Under the pieces are notes generated by a model, which saw nothing but the letters and a program-made list of their open reading frames with translations, was not told the DNA's origin and made no database searches. A stretch of 64,000 nucleotides of DNA, from assembly GCA_031002005.1 (NCBI GenBank), contig CM061919.1, forward strand, positions 34,623,088-34,687,087, given 5' to 3'. Source of the DNA: Vandiemenella viatica (taxonomy: Eukaryota > Arthropoda > Insecta > Orthoptera > Morabidae). How positions within the stretch are numbered: position 1 is the first letter of the stretch; each line of letters opens with the position of its first letter. Below are positions 57,913-64,000 of this stretch, piece by piece. The translations under genes and the position numbers were made by a program.

Positions 57913-58398
57913 GTGATGTTGTTCTCGTCTGTGTACCAGCTCAACGCTCGTGACTCGAAACGTTTGACGATAGGGTTATCGTCCAAACACGAGTTTGAAC
58001 CTGTTGTACTTCTCGAAAAAGTAGGGAAAAATAAAATTGTTTTAACATATGACGAATGGAACGTCCTGATCCAGGTATTGGATGCAGTGTCCGAGTTATT
58101 CATCACCGGCACCGACAGCATCCCACTTGGCGAGCACACTGTCTCCTGCCGAACAATTGCAGGGGTGGAGACTATTTGTTTCCACCCTAATGATAATCCT
58201 GCTAGCGGCGTCTTCTTCGGCGTGTCTACTTGGAGGAACCTCATCGACGCGCAGCCGACCGTGACCAGCGCCTTGACCGTCAAGCAGAAGTGGGGCTATT
58301 TGTTTGCAAGATATTATACTGAATTTGTGGACATTTTAGCTAATAAAGTGCTAGGAGACTTCAATATGGCTACAGTTCAAAAACTGATTGCATATTAA
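57913..58398 (+). CDS. unknown Polinton protein, 161 aa, intact frame
   Basis: Open from ATG to stop. It contains KRLTIGLSSKHEFEPVVLLE, KVGKNKIVLTYDEWNVLIQV, an acidic/Gly middle and a C-terminal aromatic helix (KWGYLFARYYTEFVD). There is no signal peptide or membrane segment. A decayed paralogue sits at the same place in the 47.7-kb copy, so it belongs to the element. The K-I-x-L-x(4)-W-x(2)-L stretch vaguely recalls the PC4 single-strand-binding fold, which is only a guess. It is transcribed away from the hexon unit. This is one of very few uninterrupted frames in the copy. Confidence 0.7.
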   Translation: MMLFSSVYQLNARDSKRLTIGLSSKHEFEPVVLLEKVGKNKIVLTYDEWNVLIQVLDAVSELFITGTDSIPLGEHTVSCRTIAGVETICFHPNDNPASGVFFGVSTWRNLIDAQPTVTSALTVKQKWGYLFARYYTEFVDILANKVLGDFNMATVQKLIAY

Positions 58399-58624
58399 TA
58401 ATGTTCGTGTAGCTCAAGTGACATACAATTCATCATTGGATTATGCGCAATTAAGACTTGAACTCATTGCGTATTAAATTTGTTAGTATCTGATGATATC
58501 AATAATATTGTAATTAAGAATTATGAACCTGGAAATGATGTTTGTGGACCTTATTAACTATTTAAGACAACATGTATGTGAAAGTGTTTAAATAAATAAC
58601 ACATTTTATTTAATTTCTTTTTTT

Positions 58625-59096
58625 TTATATCATCCACCATTGGGCAATTAAAAATACATTTTCAAAAGCGCATATAGCGTTACAAAATAAATGTCCTTTA
58701 CAAAGTTTTATCAAATTATTCTTCTTGAGTTCATGTACAGGCGGGAATCCTAAATCTTCTATATTGTAGCAGACTTTCTTGCAGATAATCTTCTGGAACC
58801 ATTGAGCATTACCCGTCCTTTAACGTAAATAATAGAGTCATCTTCATTGGTGATTCTATGTATAATAGTACATAGTTTACTAAAGGTTACACTAGCAGCA
58901 TTGCAAGGTATTCCATGGTAATTATTTGTCAGCCATTTGACTGTTGGCTCGTTACCTCCACGTGATGGTGAGTTTACAGAGATGCAATGTGTGGCGATAT
59001 TGTTGTCTGATTGCACTACACAGACGACAACTTCTTTGAAGATAAACGCTCCTTCCTTTACTTGAATCCTTGAGCGTCCAGGAAGATGGTCGGCAT
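58625..59096 (-). pseudogene. small conserved Polinton gene with D-x-Q-G-F motif
   Basis: Starts MPTIFLDAQGFK, then a stop/frameshift, then FIFKEVVVCVVQSDNNIATH, SPSRGGNEPTVKWLTNNYHG and SIIYVKGR, another shift, and a C-terminal FPPVHELKK. Paralogue at 48.5-49.0 kb. It follows the hexon by about 35 bp in the same direction. The role is unknown; acidic and basic residues in DxQGF...KE and YVKG are shared by both copies and could be catalytic. Confidence 0.62.
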
Positions 59097-59130
59097 GATA
59101 CTGGGTGGCAATGTTGGGTGCTATCTGGTT

Positions 59131-60340
59131 TCATGCGAGCTTATGCACAATACTTGTTAGCGGTATGTATTCCACAACACGGTTGTGAAGGATTAGACAG
59201 TATGCGGCGGTGTAGGCTGGAAAATTGTCAGTGCTATCAAACTCCATTCGAATATCTACAGGTCCCGTTTTTACCGACACATTTTGAAGTGAACAGTCAA
59301 TTACTGCGAGAGGTGCCGTTGCGACAAATTCTTCACGATTTAGTAGTGGCGTAGGATGCTCCAGGTCGTAGTAAGTCTGTTGGAATCTTGTATACATATC
59401 GTACAATACTGTGATTCGATTTTTTTTAAAGTCCAAATTCATGTTCTCATAGGGGTTCGCCACATCAGTTAGAAACACTTTGACGTTGGCAAGATTGCAG
59501 TGGTCAAATATGGCCGCACTTAATGTCTCATTTCGTTTCCTGTTTGTTTGAAATCCCAGAACAATGAACCTAGGTTTCTCCAGGTTGTGTTGATGTTTTT
59601 AAAGACCAAATTTGAGTTTTGCTTATAGGAAGTAGCGGGCACTCCAACAAATACTAGCTTCTGAAAACAATTCTAAGTGGCTTCCCACTGTCCACAATGT
59701 TATGTAACACGAGTTTTTCTCTCTCACTTACTTACAAATGAGGCACCACCCATGCTAGTTTACTGATGACGAATTTTCTTTTCGGGTGTTTGGATTGGCT
59801 TGTACATATGAATTTGTATCGTCCTTAGATCGAATAAGTATTAGTTCTTGTTTTACATTTGCAAGTATCCCTTTAAAGTCTTCACAAAAACCCAAGAGCA
59901 TACTCAGCGGAATACATACATCAAAGTAACCATTTCCAAGATCGCGTTGCCCCCATCCTGAGTTCTCCAACAGACCAATTTGTTGAGGACCAGTGGAAAT
60001 AAGAGTCTTTATTGTGCTTGTGACACCTATATTTCTATTTCGGTCTATTTCAACTCCATTAATTTCTAACCGAATTTCCTCAAATAGGAACGCAAACGCA
60101 TTGTATGTAACAATTGAATTTGTAGCCCCAGTTCCATCTGACTTGACAAATCTTCCTTCAATATGTAAAAAACTTTCCCCTGGCAGTGTATATGTATCCT
60201 GGTTCTGAATAGGTACTCGAATTTCATCATTACTATTAAATGTTGCTGGCGTACCTATGTGGTTGATGACTCAAAAACTGTTTACGCGTCACCGACTCAT
60301 CAAATTCCACACTGGAAGTTATATCTAGCACATCATCCAT
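59131..60340 (-). pseudogene. hexon, double jelly-roll major capsid protein
   Basis: Starts at ATG 60,340, overlapping the preceding ORF by 8 nt. After an early shift come QNQDTYTLPGESFLHIEG, FLFEEIRLEINGVEIDRNRN, then FDVCIPLSMLLGFCEDFKGI (frame 59,970-59,755), VVPHL and FRS. Finally come LYDMYTRFQQTYYD, APLAVIDCSLQN, VDIRMEFDS and YCLILHNRVVEYIP (59,478-59,131). These motif blocks, in this order, are those of Polinton/adintovirus hexons, which form the icosahedral shell. Length (~400 codons) is short to normal. At least three shifts or stops make it a pseudogene. Confidence 0.88.
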
Positions 60341-60497
60341 CTTTTGCTGTATAGCCAAACGACTGTAGGAAGAGCACGTTAGCAGGTGTTAACCGTTTCA
60401 CTTTAGGTTCACGCACGTTAGCAGGTGTCACCCGTTTCACTGTCGGTTCACTACTGAGAATTGTTTGAGTCTGCCTCTTCTTATAACGAGCGCCCAT
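60333..60497 (-). CDS. 54-codon basic ORF between penton and hexon
   Basis: Starts MGARYKKRQTQ, overlaps the penton stop by 17 nt and ends 8 nt inside the hexon start, so the three genes interlock. The sequence is basic with an internal duplication: VKRVTPANVREP and VKRLTPANVLFL. It ends FLQSFGYTAKDG. The TPANxxFLxSxG end recalls short Polinton ORFs next to the capsid genes. It may be a cement or core peptide. It is uninterrupted despite the decay around it. Confidence 0.6.
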   Translation of the reverse strand: MGARYKKRQTQTILSSEPTVKRVTPANVREPKVKRLTPANVLFLQSFGYTAKDG

Positions 60498-61162
60498 TCT
60501 TTATATGTAGCCTCAGAGTAATAGTTTCTCCTCTGAAATCGACATAATTGCCGTCCTGATCGACAACTCTAATGTGAATGCTGTTGAGCGTTTTCAACCG
60601 TGATGGGGTGATAGATAACGTTTGCAGGTACTTCTACAATTTTGTACCCTGGCGGTACTGTTGGAAAAAACTCGTGTAGTGTTTATCCCAGTTTATCGGT
60701 GACGTAATTTCCCGTACATATGCTGCACTCTATCCGTACCGCGTTAACTTTTAAGATCTGCACTGTATAGTCTGAGGTATGAAATCCTGGCTTTAACACA
60801 CGTTTAGAAAATCGAAGCAGTGAGCCAACTGAATTTGGTTTCGGGAAATCTATTTCCACAGGTGTTTGTATCTCACACTTGAGTGAATTGTTGTATGCTT
60901 TAATAACCAGTTTCTCGTTATTTGCAAGCCGAGCCAAATAATTGGCCAAATCGTCAATATCATACGATCCTGTGGGAATATCTATCACTTTATTCTTCGA
61001 GTAATGAAATTTGTAATTTGACTTATCAATGTTCGGAATCGAGTTGTATGTTTGAAAATCTGCTAAGCCGATCGTATACTCGTCTCGACTCAAATCTATC
61101 GGTCGAAAGTAATCACAGCTCAAGACTGAACTGTTACCGGACAAGCAGAGTGTCACAGACAT
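60481..61162 (-). pseudogene. penton (single jelly-roll minor capsid protein)
   Basis: The frame 61,162-60,683 has FRPIDLSRDEYTIGLADFQT, NIDKSNYKFHY, IDIPTGSYDIDDLANYLARL and a Ser/Arg-rich C-terminal stretch. A stop follows, then in other frames VPPGYKIVEVPANVIYHP and the diagnostic end VVDQDGNYVDFRGETITLRL. Penton proteins occupy the fivefold vertices. About 220 codons, the usual size. Broken by one stop and one shift near 60,580-60,680. It lies 35 bp downstream of the protease gene. Confidence 0.85.
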
Positions 61163-61197
61163 ATGTTACTCCGACTAAGGTTCATGCAAGACTGATG

Positions 61198-61836
61198 CTA
61201 TGCATTCTGATGCAGGAATTTTAAACATAAATGTCTGCATACGTGCGTGCCAAATTCCTGGTGTCGTTGCACATTGTACTGTAGTCTGTTACCGGCAAAG
61301 TATCGCTGCAATTCCAATGGCGGAGGTAAGTCAACAAAACTATCAAAATATTTAACTACACCATCCTTGTACTTTATGTACGCAACCCAGTGCATCCCAG
61401 CATTTTCAGCACTGTCCAAGTTCACAATTCCACATTCACGTTCACTAATTTTTTGAGGTAATGCATCACGCATGAAGACACCACGAAAATGAGGTATATG
61501 CAAACGCTTTACATGTCTACGTATATCGTCATCGGTTAACGCTTGATCTGACTTTTTTTTTTTCTTTAATCCAGATCCATCTTTTGGATATGGCTTTAAA
61601 TACAGAACTTTACCCCTCATTGCTATTGCCTCCATGGTTTCATTGTGTCGTTTCTGTTCAGTCAACTGCTTTGTTGCTTCTTTAGCAGCTTTGACGGCTC
61701 TGAAGATGGCTGAGGCTCTGCCAGCAAGAGCTCCAGCAGCCGACAACCCGCCAAAAATAGGTATTAAGGGGTGGAGGGGGATTCCACCCTTCTTTTTTTT
61801 TCTTTTAAATACCTGCGCCAAACTTGAGCTTGGCAC
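61198..61836 (-). CDS. pX-like core peptide fused to adenovirus-type protease, 212 aa
   Basis: The N-terminal part has a Lys-run, then a hydrophobic Gly/Ala segment (PIFGGLSAAGALAGRASAIF). An amphipathic stretch ends with VLYLKPYPKDGSG and KKKKK. This is the pattern of adintovirus pX proteins. From about residue 95 the adenain-like protease follows: IPHFRGVFMRDALP, ECGIVNL, AGMHWVAYI with the catalytic His, KYFDSF with the acidic residue, and THVCRHLCLKFL with the Cys. The triad is complete, although the residue after the Cys is Arg where Gly is usual. The Lys-run is encoded by an A-tract (T12 on the plus strand near 61,555), where a one-base change could have fused two genes. Virion maturation role by family. 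No stop in 212 codons. Confidence 0.85.
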   Translation of the reverse strand: MPSSSLAQVFKRKKKKGGIPLHPLIPIFGGLSAAGALAGRASAIFRAVKAAKEATKQLTEQKRHNETMEAIAMRGKVLYLKPYPKDGSGLKKKKKSDQALTDDDIRRHVKRLHIPHFRGVFMRDALPQKISERECGIVNLDSAENAGMHWVAYIKYKDGVVKYFDSFVDLPPPLELQRYFAGNRLQYNVQRHQEFGTHVCRHLCLKFLHQNA

Positions 61837-62080
61837 GCATAGCTCCGTTACCTAGTAACGCGGGCGCCCGTTCACCGTTGGCTTTCATTATGATTGAAGC
61901 CTTCTCCGCGAGTATGCGGTCTGCATTTCGTCTGTCAGCACCCTGTGCATACGCAATATCATGTTCTCTGCACGCTGCATCTAGTGGATTGATCCACGTC
62001 AGACCGAGTGTCAGACGTTTTTCCAGTTTCGTCCCGGGTCCACAGAACTGGTAAGTTGGAATGTGTGCCTCAAATGGCAT
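61805..62080 (-). CDS. phospholipase A2 domain protein, 91 aa
   Basis: Starts MPFEAHIPTYQFCGPGTKLE, with the calcium-loop type YxxCGPG. The active-site motif NPLDAACREHDIAYAQG follows (HD pair with Cys), then a basic Ala-rich C-terminus KLKFGAGI. This is the short PLA2 of parvovirus capsids and of adintovirus/Polinton virions, thought to help cross endosomal membranes. It overlaps the next gene by 32 nt in another frame. In many relatives this domain is fused to the pX segment, so the stop may be a break. The catalytic His and Asp are present. Confidence 0.85.
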   Translation of the reverse strand: MPFEAHIPTYQFCGPGTKLEKRLTLGLTWINPLDAACREHDIAYAQGADRRNADRILAEKASIIMKANGERAPALLGNGAMRAKLKFGAGI

Positions 62081-62221
62081 TTTATCGATGAGCTTGTGTA
62101 AGAAGCCACGACCCTTCTTCTACTTCTTCACCTTCCGTGTAGGAGGCGTTGTTATTGACTGAATGATTTTACGTGTTCGCGCGTCTGTATATACCCCGTG
62201 CAGCAATGAAACCTTGTCAAA

Positions 62222-62411
62222 ATGCGGTTCGTCAAGCAGCAAGCAACATTACCCGTGAGTAAAGCGGATGTTGCCGGCACCAAGCGGAAGAAGAACGGAC
62301 CTCTGTTCCCTGAAACAGTGAGGGCGATAGTTTGTGGACCGTCAAACTGTGGTAAAACCAATCTCATTTTCTCCCTGCTGGAACACCCCAATGGGCTTAG
62401 ATTTGAAAATG

Positions 62412-62479
<68 letters not shown>

Positions 62480-62953
62480 CTTTGTACCAGCCAAAGTACC
62501 AGTTGCTAGATGAAATACTGAAACCCATTAAAGAAATTAAGTATTTAACATTTAGCGATAATCGGAGTGTGCCTCCACCCAGTGAAGCGCTACCAAATTC
62601 AGTGTTTGTGTTTGACGATGACTCGTGTGAGAAGCAGAATAATATACGAGATTACTTTTGTATGGGGAGACATAGGTCAGTAGACTTTCTACTTGTGCCA
62701 GACATATAGCCGTATACCTAAACAGCTAGTAAGAGACAACGCTAATTTCATTGTACTCTTTAAACAGCAGGACATGAATCTCAAACACATTTATAATGAC
62801 CATGTGAACACAGATATGCCGTTCAACGAGTTTAAGAACTTATGTGGTTCTTGCTGGAATGCGAGCAAGCATGGATTTGCAGTTATTGACAAAGACTGTT
62901 ACATGTATCATGGACGGTACCGCAATGGGTTTGATTCGTTTTTGAATAAATAG
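62222..62953 (+). pseudogene. FtsK/HerA-type genome-packaging ATPase, interrupted by a T61 tract
   Basis: Starts MRFVKQQATLPVSK. Walker A is IVCGPSNCGKTNLIFSLLEH (~62,330-62,390). The frame then runs into 61 T. It resumes as YQPKYQLLDEILKPIKEIKY, Walker B SVFVFDDDS (~62,600), RDYFCMGRHRSVDFLL, a one-step frameshift near 62,690, then CQTYSRIPKQLVRDNANF, FKNLCGSCW and a C-terminal end at 62,953. The whole ~240-residue ATPase is recognisable. It is divergent from the PLA2 operon, with about 140 bp between them, so a shared promoter region is likely. Confidence 0.87.
62416..62476 (+). repeat. 61-nt T homopolymer inside the ATPase gene
   Basis: An uninterrupted T run that replaces a few codons between Walker A and B. 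It could be an expanded repeat, an inserted poly(A) tail or an assembly artefact. Confidence 0.95.
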
Positions 62954-62987
62954 ACAAGCACACTAGGTAATTTCGTCATTGCAACCA

Positions 62988-63477
62988 TGGAAAAATTTGG
63001 GAGAACTTCGACGACACAGAGCAGGAGAGTTTTGGTGTACCAACCTCAAAACATACTTCCTACAAAGGACGGTAATTGGATTGCCAAGGTAGAATACTCA
63101 AACATGTAGCTGACCCCATAGAAGATGAAGATGTTGCATGCAAACAATATTTTGACAAGGCAACTACCGATGCAGCAATGCTTCTGAAAGAATTACAATC
63201 GACTGTGGTTACTATCGTTGTAACTATTGCGTTAAAAGATTTGATTAAAGATCGTGCATACATTCTAGAGACAGGTCTTGACTATTTTGAAATTCCCGTC
63301 AATGGTGTGATCCTCTCAATAGCCAAACCGGGCAGGGTTGATATAATACTGAATTGGAATAAAACTGCAAGGTTACACTTTGTGAAGCAATGTGATCAAC
63401 TTATTTTTCTCCCAAATGCCCAACCCCACAAACAATTTACAGCAATATTAACTATCAAGTACAAAATAGTACAATAA
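62988..63477 (+). pseudogene. fibre-like Polinton protein, one frameshift
   Basis: ATG at 62,988 opens MEKFGRTSTTQSRRVL. After a one-base shift near 63,075 the frame continues DCQGRILKHVADPIEDEDV to the stop at 63,477. The G-R-I-L-x-H-V-x-D-P-x(4)-D pattern, followed by a short helix and a beta-rich tail, recalls the stalk start of tail-fibre-like proteins found in Polintons and phages. It lies 34 bp after the ATPase in the same direction, probably the same transcript. The function is inferred only from pattern. Confidence 0.5.
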
Positions 63478-63507
63478 ACTCTCATAAGCTTCATTCGATG
63501 CTTAAAC

Positions 63508-64000
63508 ATGGATACGCCAACAACTAAACGTGGCATCATAAAGGCCCGAAATGAAATTCGACGCAAGTTACTTGAACTGAAAACTGGCCAAATCGACTCT
63601 GAGAAATTTTTCGAAAATTCTTTAAGGCCTGTGACGGATACAATAGAAAATGTTTTCTTACCTCCGCGACATCAGCAGCAACAGAAGCAGCAATCTCCAC
63701 GTTTGATCAAAGAGTTCTTGAAGTCATTCAATCGAAGTGAAAGAGATTATGATTCGGTTTCCGGAAGAAAAATGATTCGCTAAAGATTGGAAACACTCCT
63801 ATGATTATGGTTGGAGATGTTATTCGGATTGATGGAAATGAATATGAAAGAACTCAATGCTTAATGGAACTGTTGTTCTTAAAAAAACTCGAAACATTTA
63901 CCAACATGGACTTGAAAAGTTATTATGAAATACTAAACACCACGAATGCCCACAGAGTGAAATTTATTCCATCTAGAAAAGTTTTGAAAAGTACAACCAC
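63508..64000 (+). pseudogene. conserved Polinton protein of unknown function, frameshifted, partial
   Basis: Starts MDTPTTKRGIIKARNEIRRK, with LLELKTGQ and a Gln-rich hinge (QQQQKQQ). The first frame stops at 63,783. One frame over it continues through PMIMVGDVIRIDGNEYERTQ, CLMELLFLKKLE and YYEILNTTNAHRVKF to the window edge. The charged N-terminal helix plus the MxGDxxIxIxG...LxELL...TNAH order recurs in insect Polintons, by recollection. No enzyme motif is visible. It starts 30 bp after the fibre-like ORF. Confidence 0.6.

Larger units (their letters stand above)
57700..64000 (-). mobile_element. Polinton copy with virion gene module, continues past window
   Basis: Minus strand: PLA2, pX-protease, penton, 54-codon ORF, hexon, DxQGF gene. 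Plus strand: unknown ORF at 57.9 kb, ATPase, fibre-like ORF, conserved ORF. This set and its tight spacing identify a Polinton/Maverick of the adintovirus-like kind. The polymerase and integrase should lie beyond 64,000 if present. The left limit is approximate, set by where homology to the 47.7-kb copy starts. Confidence 0.88.

Noticed and set aside
57600..58000. Attempt to match the left end of the 57.7-kb Polinton with the TIR at 34,130
   Set aside because: Only scattered short words are shared, so no TIR is claimed for this copy.
62152..62391. 79-codon minus-strand frame opposite the packaging ATPase
   Set aside because: The plus strand encodes a clear Walker A motif here; the minus frame is a shadow.

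Overview
The window looks like a stretch of a large, repeat-rich animal nuclear genome, almost certainly an insect. It has AT-rich intergenic DNA, spliceosomal introns, tRNA-derived SINEs, many decayed non-LTR retrotransposons, several Tc1/mariner and hAT families, a Penelope-like element and three Polinton/Maverick (adintovirus-like) insertions. The SINE, the LINE with a GTAGAT-rich tail and the Tc1 family remind me of locusts and other Orthoptera. That is recollection, not something the sequence proves. I found no convincing single-copy host gene, no bacterial-type operon and no CRISPR array.

Layout. 1-1115: a mariner-type element with an open transposase that runs off the left edge. 1.35-9.7 kb: decayed LINEs interrupted by a 454-bp hAT MITE and a solo LTR, plus SINEs. 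11.18-12.88 kb: a Penelope-like element whose inverted terminal copies each carry a hammerhead-ribozyme motif. 14.1-15.58 kb: a full-length but dead Tc1 element with a SINE inside. 16.3-23.8 kb: sparse fragments (MADF domain, LINE, Tc1). 23,819-39,850: a long-inverted-repeat element with a possible TACTA target duplication. A second hAT sits in its right arm, a Polinton (34,130-38,255, containing a 1,000-N gap) sits in that hAT, and two opposed LINEs sit in the loop. 40.1-41.75 kb: a non-autonomous hAT. 42-45.8 kb: a roughly 30-bp degenerate minisatellite split by an inverted-repeat element. 46.3-47.65 kb: gene and LINE relics.

The most interesting part is 47.7-64.0 kb. Two related Polintons lie in the same orientation, separated by a hAT relic that contains a mariner. 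The right copy (57.7 kb to the window end) still shows a virion module: phospholipase A2, a pX-like core peptide fused to an adenovirus-type protease, penton, a 54-codon overlapping ORF, hexon (major capsid) and, divergently, a packaging ATPase, a fibre-like ORF and a conserved ORF. The left copy (47.7-52.4 kb) keeps a protein-primed DNA polymerase B with a spliced N-terminus. A deletion has joined that polymerase in frame to the C-terminal half of the hexon. Together with the TIR-bearing Polinton at 34-38 kb, the window gives three snapshots of one kind of mobile virus-like element. They share a polymerase leader made of small phase-1 exons carrying a basic, nuclear-signal-like patch.

All Polinton genes except a few short ORFs carry stops or frameshifts, so these copies look inactive. 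Product names rest on motifs read by eye; no database search was run.
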